Shown here piece after piece: positions 25,111 through 35,240 of a stretch of DNA of 64,000 bases. This DNA is from Paraburkholderia sp. PGU19 (GTDB lineage: Bacteria > Pseudomonadota > Gammaproteobacteria > Burkholderiales > Burkholderiaceae): the NCBI RefSeq assembly GCF_013426915.1, contig NZ_AP023180.1, positions 1,240,001 to 1,304,000 on the forward strand, read 5' to 3'. Both the position numbers and the translations under genes were made by a program. The notes under the pieces were generated by a model. It did not search any database and had not been told where the DNA came from. It was given only the letters and a program-made list of their open reading frames with translations. Numbering within the stretch: position 1 is the first letter of the stretch; each line of letters opens with the position of its first letter.

Positions 25111-26754
25111 ATGGCAACGCCACCACAAGCACTGCCGACGCGCACCGCCGTTCTCGACGACGCGCATGTCGGCGATATCCGCGGCGCGCTCGGCACGATC
25201 GCGCATCACGACACTGCACCCCGCAACAGCTGGGGCGCGCGGTTGCGCACGCTGCTCGCGATCGTCGGACCCGGCCTCATCGTGATGGTCGGCGACAACG
25301 ACGCGGGCGCCTTCGGCACCTATACGCAGGCCGGCCAGAACTACAGCACCACGCTGTTGTGGACGCTGTTGCTGCTCGTGCCCGTGCTGTATGTCAATCA
25401 GGAGATGGTGCTGCGCCTGGGCGCCGTCACGGGCGTCGGTCATGCGCGCCTGATCTTCGAACGCTTCGGCAAGTTCTGGGGCGCGTTCAGCGTCATCGAC
25501 CTGTTCATCCTCAATGCGTTGACCATCGTCACCGAGTTCATCGGCATTACGTTCGTGCTCGACTTCTTCGGTGTATCGAAAGTGGCGGGCGTGTGCATCG
25601 CGGCCGCATTGACGATGGCGGCCGTCAGCACCGGCGACTTCAAACGCTTCGAGCGCTTTGCGATCGTGCTGTGTCTGTTGAGCCTGTTGCTCGTGCCCGT
25701 GCTGGTGACGATCCATCCGCCCGTCTCGCAGATGGCGCACCATCTGTTCGTGCCCGCCTGGCCTGCGCACGCAAAGCTGTCGGACGTGATGCTGCTCGTG
25801 ATCGGCATCGTCGGCACGACGGTCGCGCCGTGGCAGTTGTTCTTCCAGCAGAGCTACGTGATCGACAAACGCATCACGCCGCGCTTCATGAAGTACGAGA
25901 AGGCCGACCTGTGGATCGGCATCGTGTTCGTGCTGATCGGCGCCATCGCGATGATCTCGTTCAGCGCCGCGCTGTTCGGCGGCAAGCCGGAGTTCGGCCA
26001 GTTCACCGATGCGGGCGGCGTGATCGCCGGACTCGAAAAGTATGCGGGCCGCACGCCCGCCGTGCTGTTCGCGATTGCGCTGATCGACGCGTGCATCATC
26101 GGCGCGGCGGCCGTGTCGCTGTCGACGGCCTATGCGATCGGCGATGTCTTCAAGATCCGTCATTCGCTGCATCGCGGTGTCGCCGATGCGAAGGGCTTCT
26201 ATCTCGTGTACTTCGGCATCGTGGCGGCGGCGGCAGGACTCGTGCTGATTCCGGGCAGCCCGCTCGGTCTCCTGACGGAAGCGGTGCAAACGCTCGCGGG
26301 CGTGCTGCTGCCGAGCGCGACCGTGTTCCTGCTTCTGCTGTGCAACGACCGCGCGGTGCTGGGGCCGTGGGTCAACTCGAAAGGGCTGAACCTGTTCACG
26401 GGCGGCGTCGTGTGGGCGCTGGTGCTGCTCTCCGTCGTGCTGACGGCGTCCGTCGTTTATCCCGACATCAGCGGACACGCGATCATCGAGATTCTCGCGG
26501 GCGGCACACTGCTCGCCGTGGTGGCGTTCGTCGCGGCGACGGCGCTGCGGCGGATGCGGGGCGCGCAGAGTGCGTACGGCGCGCCGTTCGTCAGCAAGGC
26601 CGAGCGCGCAACGTGGCGCATGCCGCCGCTCGACTCGCTGCCAAAGCCCGCGATGACGCTCTCCCGCCGCATCTGGATGAGCGCGCTGCGCGGCTATCTG
26701 GTGGTGGCCGTCGCGCTCGTGATCGTGAAGGTGGTGCAGATCGCATTGACGTAA
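25111..26754 (+). CDS. Nramp-family divalent metal transporter, NRMT-like (probable Mg2+)
   Basis: 547 residues with GGGAG before the ATG. About 12 membrane helices start near residue 45. In classical MntH the metal site uses D-P-G-N in helix 1 and M-P-H in helix 6. Here helix 1 reads MVGDNDAGAFGTYTQAG and helix 6 reads GTTVAPWQLFFQQ. Loss of the helix-6 methionine, replaced by alanine, is the mark of Nramp-related magnesium transporters described from Clostridium and Eggerthella. The protein is also longer than MntH (about 410-440). I therefore prefer Mg2+ over Mn2+ as substrate; automated annotation will probably say MntH. Confidence 0.8.
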   Translation: MATPPQALPTRTAVLDDAHVGDIRGALGTIAHHDTAPRNSWGARLRTLLAIVGPGLIVMVGDNDAGAFGTYTQAGQNYSTTLLWTLLLLVPVLYVNQEMVLRLGAVTGVGHARLIFERFGKFWGAFSVIDLFILNALTIVTEFIGITFVLDFFGVSKVAGVCIAAALTMAAVSTGDFKRFERFAIVLCLLSLLLVPVLVTIHPPVSQMAHHLFVPAWPAHAKLSDVMLLVIGIVGTTVAPWQLFFQQSYVIDKRITPRFMKYEKADLWIGIVFVLIGAIAMISFSAALFGGKPEFGQFTDAGGVIAGLEKYAGRTPAVLFAIALIDACIIGAAAVSLSTAYAIGDVFKIRHSLHRGVADAKGFYLVYFGIVAAAAGLVLIPGSPLGLLTEAVQTLAGVLLPSATVFLLLLCNDRAVLGPWVNSKGLNLFTGGVVWALVLLSVVLTASVVYPDISGHAIIEILAGGTLLAVVAFVAATALRRMRGAQSAYGAPFVSKAERATWRMPPLDSLPKPAMTLSRRIWMSALRGYLVVAVALVIVKVVQIALT

Positions 26755-27010
26755 GTCAGAACACGCTCACATCACTTTCGAGGAATCCTGATAGTCCGCC
26801 TTGGGCGGTTGTGACAGAGTAGCGGCGGCCGATCCGCGTGCAGATATCTGCCGACGCAATGCGAAGCGACATCGCATGCCATGAGCGTCGCATTGCGGTT
26901 GATGGGGCGTGGATCGGCTCCTTCCTGTTTGTGCTCTCACACCCGCACCATCAACACGACGAGGCGAGCCACGCAACATGGCTCGCCTCCGTACGCCGAA
27001 CGCGCGCTGA

Positions 27011-27262
27011 TCATTGCAGGCGCGGGTCCGTCGGCGCGGTGTCGTGATACGGAACGATGACAGGTCCGCCGCCGCCCGCATACACGGGCGGAATGGGTAG
27101 GTTCACCGGCGGCCAGGGCATCGACGGCTTGCCAGGGAAGCCCGGCCACGGGCTCGGCTCCGTCGGCTTGCTGATGGTGAGGATGCCGCCATGTACGGCC
27201 TTGGCGGTTTCACGGTCGAGTTCGTCGACCCTCGACAGGTCTTTCACAAGCAGGTGGGTCAT
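27011..27262 (-). CDS. Double-glycine leader peptide, bacteriocin/RiPP precursor-like
   Basis: 83 residues from ATG at 27262, with GGAG ten bases before. The N-terminus MTHLLVKDLSRVDELDRETA, then KAVHGG, has the L-x3-EL-x-(A/V)-GG spacing of double-glycine leaders cleaved by C39 peptidases. The 57-residue cargo after GG is rich in Pro, Gly and Trp (PSPWPGFPGKPSMPWPPVNL, then a four-Gly run) and ends TAPTDPRLQ. It has no cysteine, so it is not a lanthipeptide or disulfide bacteriocin. No C39 exporter, radical SAM or immunity gene is visible nearby, so export would need a distant system. Confidence 0.65.
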   Translation of the reverse strand: MTHLLVKDLSRVDELDRETAKAVHGGILTISKPTEPSPWPGFPGKPSMPWPPVNLPIPPVYAGGGGPVIVPYHDTAPTDPRLQ

Positions 27263-27444
27263 GATGGGTCTCCAGCAACGGTAAAGGTTAGCGAGCGAGC
27301 GGTACGCCGCGCCCGATAACCGTGCTGCACGCACCATGCCAAACGCGACAAAGCCCGCTGTCACGGGCCTGTCATCGATACAGGAGCAGCCGACTGAACG
27401 ATCCGGACCAACTGTCGGCCGTCAAGGTGTTGGCCGTCCGGATG

Positions 27445-27504
27445 CGGTTGGTCTTGCGGTTGGTCTTGCGGTTGGTCTTGCGGTTGGTCTTGCGGTCGGC
27501 CTTC
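27445..27504 (+). repeat. Tandem 12-bp repeat CGGTTGGTCTTG
   Basis: Four perfect units at 27445-27492 and a degenerate fifth to 27504, just downstream of the nlpD-like gene stop. It is read as DQPQ repeats on the minus strand or VGLA repeats on the plus strand in overlapping frames, neither of which belongs to a supported gene. Confidence 0.85.
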
Positions 27505-27535
27505 TTGTCCGCCTGTCGCCGGGTCGCTGTGCGAT

Positions 27536-28276
27536 TCAGCGCGGCAGCCACCCGAGCGGATCGACTGGCTTGCCATCCTTGCGCACTTCGAACTGGATGG
27601 ACGGCACGCCGTTGTTGTCGACGCCGACCTCGCCGATCGGCTGACCTTGCGTGACGGCATCGCCCTCTTGCACGAGCAGCCGGCTGTTCTGGCCGTAGGC
27701 CGTGATCAGCGTGTCGTCGTGCTTGATGATCACGAGCGGCCCGTAGGCCTCGAGCGTGCCCGCGTAGACGACCCGCCCGGTCGCGGCCGCTCGCACGGGA
27801 TCGCCCGGACGCCCGCCGATCACGATCCCTTTCGACTTGCCCGGCATGAACGGCTTGAGGATCGGACCGCGCAGCGGCCACGCAAGCGTCACCTGCGCAG
27901 GCGCAACGGGCGCGGGCTGAACGGGCGTGGTGGTGGGTGCGGGTGTTGGCACGGGCGTGGTCTGCGCGTAAGCGGGCGGGCCGACCCGCAACAACTGCCC
28001 AGGCGCAACGGGCGACGATAACGTCAGACCGTTCCATGACGCGATATCCTGCGCGCGCTGACCGTAAGCGCCGGCGATGCTTTGCAGCGTATCGCCCGGA
28101 TTCACGCGATAGAACCCGGCCGGCACGCCAGTGGCGGCCGCGCCCCCCGACGTCCGGTAGGTAGGCGCCGGCGACGAAGTCGGTTCCCACGGGTACGTGG
28201 TGCACGCGCCGAGCATGCTCGCGACGGCGAGCGAGACCAGCGCCTGCGTGACGACGTATTGCCGTTTTACTGTCAT
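27536..28276 (-). CDS. NlpD-like lipoprotein with LysM and degenerate LytM (M23) domain
   Basis: 246 residues from MTVKRQYVVTQALVSLA; GAGG precedes the ATG. The lipobox is MLGAC (about residue 25). A LysM domain follows (FYRVNPGDTLQSIAGAYG), then a Pro/Thr linker, then an M23 domain. Zinc ligands are lost: the usual H-x-H before FEVR reads IQFEVRKDGKP, and the upstream His region is ITAYGQNSRLLV. Such degenerate LytM lipoproteins activate cell-division amidases rather than cut peptidoglycan. The gene is monocistronic here. Confidence 0.88.
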   Translation of the reverse strand: MTVKRQYVVTQALVSLAVASMLGACTTYPWEPTSSPAPTYRTSGGAAATGVPAGFYRVNPGDTLQSIAGAYGQRAQDIASWNGLTLSSPVAPGQLLRVGPPAYAQTTPVPTPAPTTTPVQPAPVAPAQVTLAWPLRGPILKPFMPGKSKGIVIGGRPGDPVRAAATGRVVYAGTLEAYGPLVIIKHDDTLITAYGQNSRLLVQEGDAVTQGQPIGEVGVDNNGVPSIQFEVRKDGKPVDPLGWLPR

Positions 28277-28529
28277 TTTTGTGGCCCTCGACGCGGTATG
28301 GGACGGCGGTTCACAGGGACCGCGCGTCATTTGAACGTGCAGCGGGATATGCAGTGCAAATATTATGCCTCGACTGTCCGTCGAAAAAATGACGAGCTGA
28401 CAAGCACTGACGGCACCGCCCCAACACGCCTCTCGCCGACGGTCAACTCGCGCGCACTGCGGTTTCGGCCTGCCCTTTGATTCATTCTGCAATCCCAATC
28501 AATTTCGCCCGATCAGCGAAAGCGACAAG

Positions 28530-28841
28530 TCATACGCTGCCTTCCGACTCGATCACCAGAATGCGCGCCTCGCCGATCGGATGCGCAACGTGTTCCGTGC
28601 CGACCGACGCATAAAACACATCGCCCGTCTCCAGCACCGTTGAATACTCGATGCCCGCTTCGCGGTAGCGCATCTCGACGCGCCCGTCCAGCACGGCGAA
28701 TACTTCCTCGCCATCGTTGACGTGCCATTTGTACGGCTGGTCGGTCCAATGAAGACGCGTGGTGATGCCGTTCATGTTGGCGATATCGAGCGCGCCCCAT
28801 GGACGCTCTGCCTTGAACGTGCTGCTGCGGACGATTTTCAT
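28530..28841 (-). CDS. Small cupin-domain protein
   Basis: 103 residues from MKIVRSSTFKAERPWG (an ATG five codons earlier is possible). The single cupin barrel has WHVNDGEEVFAVLDGRVEMRY, split as WHVNDGEEVFAVLDG and VEMRYREAG, and TGDVFYASVGTEHVAHP. The metal-binding set is His, Glu and a later His. Function and substrate are unknown. It is separate from its neighbours. Confidence 0.8.
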   Translation of the reverse strand: MKIVRSSTFKAERPWGALDIANMNGITTRLHWTDQPYKWHVNDGEEVFAVLDGRVEMRYREAGIEYSTVLETGDVFYASVGTEHVAHPIGEARILVIESEGSV

Positions 28842-29082
28842 GACGGTCTTGCGCAATGACGATTGTCGGACTGGTCATTATAGTGGCGCTCGCGCGCATG
28901 CATGCGTCTTGCTCACATGGCTGGAGAAGGCCGTTACATGCGGCTCGCGAGCCATTGCATAGCTGGAGTGCTCGCCTATACTGAAACTTGCTGCGGTCAA
29001 CAAATATGCGCATACCCGCAAGCGCGATGCGCGGCGAGACGGTTCATTCCACTTCAGCGTTTCCATCTGACGAGGAGGTTCC

Positions 29083-29403
29083 ATGAACAAGGCGGTGTTT
29101 CTTGCCGTACAACTGAATGTCGACGAGATGACTGCATCGCCTGCTCTGGTCGAACTGCTCAACGCGCATCTCGTGTTCGCTGTCGATGTCGCCGAGGCCG
29201 CCGATGCCCTCGTGCAACTGGCAAGCGTGAGCCGCCTGTCGAGCGGTGTGGAAGCGAGCGTCGAGATTCCGGCGGTCGCCCTCGAACAGTTGCGCCAGGC
29301 GCTGGAAGCGCTCAGTGACTACGACCAGTCGTGGCTCTTCGCGCTGGAACCTGGCCATGCATTATTCGACGATATCGCGCGCGGGCAACGCACGCTGCAT
29401 TGA
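29083..29403 (+). CDS. Hypothetical protein, 106 residues
   Basis: MNKAVFLAVQLNVDEMTA onward, with GAGGAGG shortly before the ATG. The protein is mostly helical and acidic with no signal peptide or membrane segment. I recognise no domain. It precedes the DUF2968 gene by 55 bp on the same strand and may share its transcript. Confidence 0.7.
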   Translation: MNKAVFLAVQLNVDEMTASPALVELLNAHLVFAVDVAEAADALVQLASVSRLSSGVEASVEIPAVALEQLRQALEALSDYDQSWLFALEPGHALFDDIARGQRTLH

Positions 29404-29458
29404 TGCGCCCGCAACCCTGAAGAGGTACGGCTTCCCGGCCGCCTACCGAGGATCGATC

Positions 29459-30208
29459 GTGAAAAATCTCTTGAACATGCGTCGCGCTGCTGTCAGCAAT
29501 GGGGCCGCGGCTCACTTTCATTTCCCGCCACAGAACGCCCCGCAAGCTGAACCCGCCCGACTCGACGACCTTCCCGCCAGCGAAAGCGATGCGGGCACAA
29601 CCATCGAAGCTCGCCCCGCCAGCTCGCCGCCGCGCCCCGTCACGCCGCTGCATGCGGTGCAGGTCACGCCCACGGCGCCGAATGGACGCGCGGTGCAGCT
29701 CGCGGACGCAGCTGATGTAGAACGCATGAGCGACAACGCGGAACTCACGACCTTCCATACGTTTCGCACTTTTGACTATTCGGTCAGCCTGCTGTTTTAC
29801 CCAAAAGAAATGAAATACTTCGCCGCACTGTTTCAGAAGGACCGTCTATGGCGTGTGCTGAGCACGAGCGACATCAATACGGCCAGGCAGCTGTTTCATC
29901 ATATGCAGGACCAGGCGACACGGCTTTCCGACGGCGAGACGCGCCGCTTGCAGCTCGAAGCGCAGAACGAGCAGTTGCAGCGGGCGATCGCCGAGTCCGA
30001 AGCGCACGCGGAACGGCTGCGTCAGGGCTTGCAGCGCACGACCGAGCAGGATCAGGCGGTGTCGAGCCGGCAGCATCAGTTGCGCAAGGAACTCGCGCAA
30101 CTCGAAGCGCAACGCACGGCCGCGCAGGCGCAATTGAACAAGGCGCATCGGCAGGTGCATCAGTTGAACGTCGCGAACAACGACGCGATTCCGCATATGC
30201 CGCGCTAA
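29459..30208 (+). CDS. DUF2968 protein with long C-terminal coiled coil
   Basis: 249 residues from a GTG at 29459, which has CGAGG seven bases upstream; the next ATG is at 29477. The N-terminal 100 residues are low complexity (Pro/Ala). The middle contains FHTFRTFDYSVSLLFYPKEM and FAALFQKDRLWRV, typical of DUF2968. Residues 150-240 form a Gln/Arg/Glu-rich coiled coil. Function is unknown; the family is common in Burkholderia. A terminator follows at 30250. Confidence 0.8.
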   Translation: MKNLLNMRRAAVSNGAAAHFHFPPQNAPQAEPARLDDLPASESDAGTTIEARPASSPPRPVTPLHAVQVTPTAPNGRAVQLADAADVERMSDNAELTTFHTFRTFDYSVSLLFYPKEMKYFAALFQKDRLWRVLSTSDINTARQLFHHMQDQATRLSDGETRRLQLEAQNEQLQRAIAESEAHAERLRQGLQRTTEQDQAVSSRQHQLRKELAQLEAQRTAAQAQLNKAHRQVHQLNVANNDAIPHMPR

Positions 30209-30249
30209 GGTGACGCGCGGCCTGATCCGACTTCGCCCGCGCCGGACGC

Positions 30250-30290
30250 AAAAAACGCCGCCCAGGTTTTACCTTGGGCAGCGTTTTTTT
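30250..30290. terminator. Bidirectional intrinsic terminator
   Basis: A-run, GC-rich stem (ACGCCGCCCAGG with CCTTGGGCAGCGT, one mismatch and one bulge) and a T-run of seven. It serves the DUF2968 gene and, in reverse, the leftward DUF4148 gene. Confidence 0.85.
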
Positions 30291-30366
30291 ACCTGCACAC
30301 GTCAGTTGGGGCTCGCGGACCCCAACGGGCGCATTCGATCGGTTACTGCGTCAGCTTGGGCGGAAA

Positions 30367-30678
30367 TCAGTTGCCGAAGAAGACGGAACGCGGACCCTTC
30401 TCATCGGCCAGCGAACGGCCAGCTTGCGACGTGCCGTTCGTCTGCACGCCATAGCCGCTTGCATTGGCGTCTTCTGCGTGGACACGCGCTTCCGCGGCCT
30501 GGATGTTGTTCGGGTAGTTCTGGCGATCCGACAGCGGATCGTAGCCGGCCTTCTCCAGACGGGCGAGATCGGCGCGAACTTCGGCGCGGGTGACCGGCTG
30601 CTGGCTCGATTGGGCAAACGATGCGACAGGAGCGACAACAGCGGCAGCAAGAACGACTGCGGAAATCAGGGCTTTCAT
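30367..30678 (-). CDS. Secreted DUF4148 protein
   Basis: 103 residues from MKALISAVVLAAAVVAPVAS, with AGGTT(G) before the start; signal peptide cleavage near SFA. The domain reads PVTRAEVRADLARLEKAGYDP, shown here as VTRAEVRADLARL and AGYDPLSDRQNYPN, as in the protein at 15394-15645. The C-terminus is longer and ends with RSVFFGN. Function is unknown. It has its own promoter region (AT-rich, 30700-30900). Confidence 0.85.
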   Translation of the reverse strand: MKALISAVVLAAAVVAPVASFAQSSQQPVTRAEVRADLARLEKAGYDPLSDRQNYPNNIQAAEARVHAEDANASGYGVQTNGTSQAGRSLADEKGPRSVFFGN

Positions 30679-30910
30679 GGACAACCTCCGAGAACTTGTT
30701 TTTGGATTCGCTGCGAACATCGTGTCCGTCAGCGTTGATGCAAGTTTATGGAAGGTAAGGTCCTAGGGAAATCCCTGATCTCGCTAAACTATGTTGCGCG
30801 AATTGAAATAATCCACGAAATACGGCGCTCGGCTCGCTTTTTGAGATCAAAAAATTGCAACACTGTGTTCCAAAAAATGTGCACTCTTTGAAACAATGAG
30901 CCGCCCAAAG
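30679..30910. other. AT-rich intergenic region
   Basis: Between the leftward DUF4148 gene and the gnd terminator. No gene seen. It is AT-richer than surroundings and probably holds the DUF4148 promoter. Confidence 0.4.
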
Positions 30911-30946
30911 CAAACGCCCCGGCGCCGTGGGGCGCCGGGGCGTTTG
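30911..30946. terminator. Strong hairpin, terminator of gnd
   Basis: CAAACGCCCCGGCGCC pairs perfectly with GGCGCCGGGGCGTTTG around a GTGG loop (16 pairs). It lies 48 bases past the gnd stop. The T-run on the minus strand is weak. Confidence 0.7.
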
Positions 30947-30993
30947 AAATCAGACCAGCTTTCGCTTTACGGAGCGAAGGGAAGCCCAGCCGC

Positions 30994-32403
<1,410 letters not shown>

Positions 32404-32716
32404 GTGAATTCTCCTGATTCCAGTGAGTCGTGAAGCCGCGCCCACCATCAGGGCGCGGCGTCGAGGATGAAAGAATAAAAGAAATGACGGGATGACGCTC
32501 GCGTACTCCCCGCCCGCCGTGTTCATGTCCGGCACAGTCGATGCGTGCGGGCTTTCGCCGCGCTTTCGCGCCGCGCTGCTTGTGCAGCTCGCTGCCGGCA
32601 CTCTAAAGCTTAGTCCGCGAAACGCGCTGCGAGCGTTTGTCGTGTGAACGCAGAGTCAAGCGCAGAGTCAAGCGCAGCGCCACGCGCGGAGTGAAGCGTC
32701 AGACCCGGCGAGTGCG
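32404..32716. other. Intergenic region upstream of gnd
   Basis: No gene supported. A short direct repeat (CGCAGAGTCAAG, twice) lies near 32650. Confidence 0.4.
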
Positions 32717-33331
32717 CTAACGTTTCCTGAACACGAGGCTGAAGTTGTTGGCGGGCATTTCGATGGGCTCGTCGGCATCGAAGCCAGCCGCGTCTGCCAT
32801 CGCCATCACGTCTTCCATGTTGCGCACGCCCCATGCGGGATTGCGGCGTTGCAACTGTTCGTCGAACGCGGCGTTGGTCGGCGCCGTATGCGCGCCGCCG
32901 CGCCGGTACGGCCCGTACAGAAAGAGCACGCCGCCCGGTCCGAGCAGCCGCCCCGCGCCGCCGATCAGCGCCTGCGCCGATGCCCACGGCGAGATATGAA
33001 TCATGTTGATGCAGACGATCGCAGCGGCGGCTTCGATGCCCCACGACGCGTCGCGCACGTCGAGCGCGAGCGGCGGCCGCACGTTGGCGAGCCCGCTATG
33101 CGCCGCCCACGCGGCAATCGACGCGCGCGCCTCGTCGTCGAGATCGCTCGGCTGCCAGACGAGATGCGGCAGCGCCGCAGCGAAGTGGATCGCGTGCTGG
33201 CCCGTGCCGCTCGCGATCTCGAGCACGGTGCCCGTGGCGGGCAACACACGTTCGAGCACGGCGAGGATCGGCTCGCGGTTGCGTTCGGCGGAAGGCGCGT
33301 GCTGGCGCAGGTTGAGATCAGGCGTAGTCAT
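32717..33331 (-). CDS. DUF938 class I SAM-dependent methyltransferase
   Basis: 204 residues. The SAM-binding motif is VLEIASGTGQHAIHFA (about residue 37). Further motifs are WQPSDLDDEA and INMIHISPW, the latter typical of DUF938 proteins (compare human METTL26). Substrate is unknown. It starts only 10 bp after the stop of the flavoprotein gene, so the two are likely co-transcribed. Confidence 0.88.
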   Translation of the reverse strand: MTTPDLNLRQHAPSAERNREPILAVLERVLPATGTVLEIASGTGQHAIHFAAALPHLVWQPSDLDDEARASIAAWAAHSGLANVRPPLALDVRDASWGIEAAAAIVCINMIHISPWASAQALIGGAGRLLGPGGVLFLYGPYRRGGAHTAPTNAAFDEQLQRRNPAWGVRNMEDVMAMADAAGFDADEPIEMPANNFSLVFRKR

Positions 33332-33341
33332 GGTGGTTCAA

Positions 33342-33947
33342 TCAGTACAGACCGGTTCGCATCCGTTCAACGAGGTCGCGATCATACGCGAGCGCGTCGA
33401 AAGTCTCACCGAAAATGCGCTTGTGCATGTCGCCCGCGCTCGGCAGCCGCGAGCGCTCGACATGGCGCGATGGGTCCCACAACTTCGAGCGGGCCAGCGC
33501 TTTCGAGCAATGAAAGTACACCGCGTCGATATCGACGATCAACACCGTGCGCGGCTTCTTGCCATCGACCGCGAAGCTCTCGAGCAGCGCCGGCTCGGCC
33601 GAAACGCGTCCATGCCCATTGACGCGCAGCGTCTCGCCGACACCCGGCACGACGAACAGCAGCCCCACATGCGGATTGACGATTACGTTGCGCAGACTGT
33701 CGACGCGATTGTTGCCGACGCGGTCGGGAATCGCCAGCGTCCTTTCGTCGATCAGCCGCACGAAGCCTGGCGCATCGCCGCGCGGCGAGCAGTCGAGTCC
33801 TTCGGGGCCCGCCGTCGCCAGCACGATGAACGGCGATTGCTCGATGAACGCGCGATAGCAGTCGTTGACGTACGGAATCTCCTTGCGTATCGAGCGCTCG
33901 TGCGGCTGCCCGTATAGCGCTTCCAGTTCTTCTATCGACGTGAGCAT
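33342..33947 (-). CDS. PPOX-class FMN-dependent flavoprotein
   Basis: 201 residues from MLTSIEELEALYGQP, selected because AAGGA lies upstream; an ATG at 33971 is possible. Split-barrel fold features are FIVLATAGPEGLDCSPRGD (about residue 40), RVGNNRVDSLRNVIVNP (about 75) and HCSKALARSKLW. It matches pyridoxamine-phosphate-oxidase-like F(M)N proteins of the MSMEG_1061 type. The substrate is unknown; a general redox or detoxification role is possible. Confidence 0.85.
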   Translation of the reverse strand: MLTSIEELEALYGQPHERSIRKEIPYVNDCYRAFIEQSPFIVLATAGPEGLDCSPRGDAPGFVRLIDERTLAIPDRVGNNRVDSLRNVIVNPHVGLLFVVPGVGETLRVNGHGRVSAEPALLESFAVDGKKPRTVLIVDIDAVYFHCSKALARSKLWDPSRHVERSRLPSAGDMHKRIFGETFDALAYDRDLVERMRTGLY

Positions 33948-34008
33948 TCGGCGTTCCTTGTGAATTGACATGAAGCTGGCGCGCACCTGCGTGCCGCACC
34001 TGCGTGCA

Positions 34009-34854
34009 TCAGCTGACCGCGAGACGCGCCGCGAGCGCAGAGAGCGCATCGCCGCATGGCGCTTCCACTTTCAGCGACAGCAACTCATCGGCGCGCGTGC
34101 GTCCGAGATTGATCGCGGCGACCGGCTTGCCCATCTTCTGCGCCCACACGCAGAAACGGTAGCCCGAATACACCATCAGCGACGAGCCGACTACCAGCAT
34201 CGCGTCGGCGGCATCGAGCGCGTGGGTGGCCGCCTCGACGCGCGCCTTCGGCACATTCTCGCCGAAGAACACGACATCGGGCTTCAGCAGCCCGCCGCAG
34301 TTCGGGCACGCCGGAATGCGGAACGAGCCGAGGTCGTGCCATTCGAGATGCGCGTCGCCGTCGGCGGCCGGCTCGGCGATCACATCGAGCAGCGCCGGGT
34401 TCGTGTTGATCAGCGTTTGCTGGATCGACGCACGCGTGTGATGCGAGTTGCAATCGAGACACGTCACGGCGCCGATGCTGCCATGCAGTTCGATCACGTC
34501 GCTGCTACCCGCGCGCTGATGCAGTCCATCGACGTTCTGCGTCACGAGCCCGCCGACGTGCCCGGCCGCTTCGAGCCGCGCGAGCGCGTGATGCGCGGCG
34601 TTCGGCGCGGCCTTCGCGACCACGGGCCAACCGACCGTGCTGCGCGCCCAGTAGCGCTGGCGCGATGCGACGGAGCCAAGAAACTCCTGCAACGTGATGG
34701 GCGGCGAGCGTTTCCATTCGCCGTTTTCGTCGCGATAGCCGGGGATGCCGGAATCGGTGCTGATGCCCGCGCCCGTCAGCACGAAAAGCCGCGGATGGCG
34801 TTCGACGAAGTCATGCAACGCGGCAAGCGCGTGAGGTTCGATCAGCGTGGACAT
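34009..34854 (-). CDS. SIR2-family NAD-dependent protein deacetylase
   Basis: 281 residues. The NAD pocket reads FVLTGAGISTDSGIPGYRD (about residue 19), the catalytic histidine lies in ELHGSIG, and zinc is bound by C-x2-C pairs CLDC and CPNC; TQNVDGLHQRAG and KPDVVFFGE complete the family pattern. It removes acyl groups from lysines with NAD+. It ends 62 bp before the PPOX gene and may be part of the same leftward transcript. Confidence 0.93.
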   Translation of the reverse strand: MSTLIEPHALAALHDFVERHPRLFVLTGAGISTDSGIPGYRDENGEWKRSPPITLQEFLGSVASRQRYWARSTVGWPVVAKAAPNAAHHALARLEAAGHVGGLVTQNVDGLHQRAGSSDVIELHGSIGAVTCLDCNSHHTRASIQQTLINTNPALLDVIAEPAADGDAHLEWHDLGSFRIPACPNCGGLLKPDVVFFGENVPKARVEAATHALDAADAMLVVGSSLMVYSGYRFCVWAQKMGKPVAAINLGRTRADELLSLKVEAPCGDALSALAARLAVS

Positions 34855-34941
34855 GAGGTCAATGATGCGTCGATCATGAAGCGGCGCGACAGAGTGCGTG
34901 CGGACGTGGGCGGGTCGTCAGGCAAAGGGCATGGCAACAGT

Positions 34942-35175
34942 TCAGCGCTTTCTGCGCGGCCTGCTTTCGCGCCCGACCGGCTGCGCGTGCCGCGCTTCCC
35001 ACGCAGCCAGCGCCGCGCGATACCGCGTCACCTCTTCCTCGTACAGATCGAACACGCACGGATCGCAGCCGCTATGACAGCAATCGCCGGGGTCGGGCCG
35101 TGTGGGCGGCGTGGGGCGCGGATCGTCGGCGGCCGGCGCGCTCGGGCGCGTGGCCTCGTCAGCAGTCACATCCAC
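34942..35175 (-). CDS. Oxidoreductase-like domain protein (77 residues)
   Basis: The motif PGDCCHSGCDPCVFDLYEEE, seen at about residues 29-48, is the defining feature of the oxidoreductase-like N-terminal domain family. Four cysteines in C-C-x3-C-x2-C suggest a metal site. The start MDVTADEATRPSAP is Pro-rich and the end is basic (RPRRKR). Function is unknown. Confidence 0.85.
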   Translation of the reverse strand: MDVTADEATRPSAPAADDPRPTPPTRPDPGDCCHSGCDPCVFDLYEEEVTRYRAALAAWEARHAQPVGRESRPRRKR

Positions 35176-35240
35176 TTCCAGGGTTTGGGGAAGCGTCCAG
35201 TATATGTCGAGTGTCCGCGCCGCGTTGTGTCACATGCGAG

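Noticed and set aside
24784..26478. 564-codon minus-strand frame opposite the Nramp-related transporter
   Set aside because: His/Arg/Gln-rich antisense shadow without domain signals.
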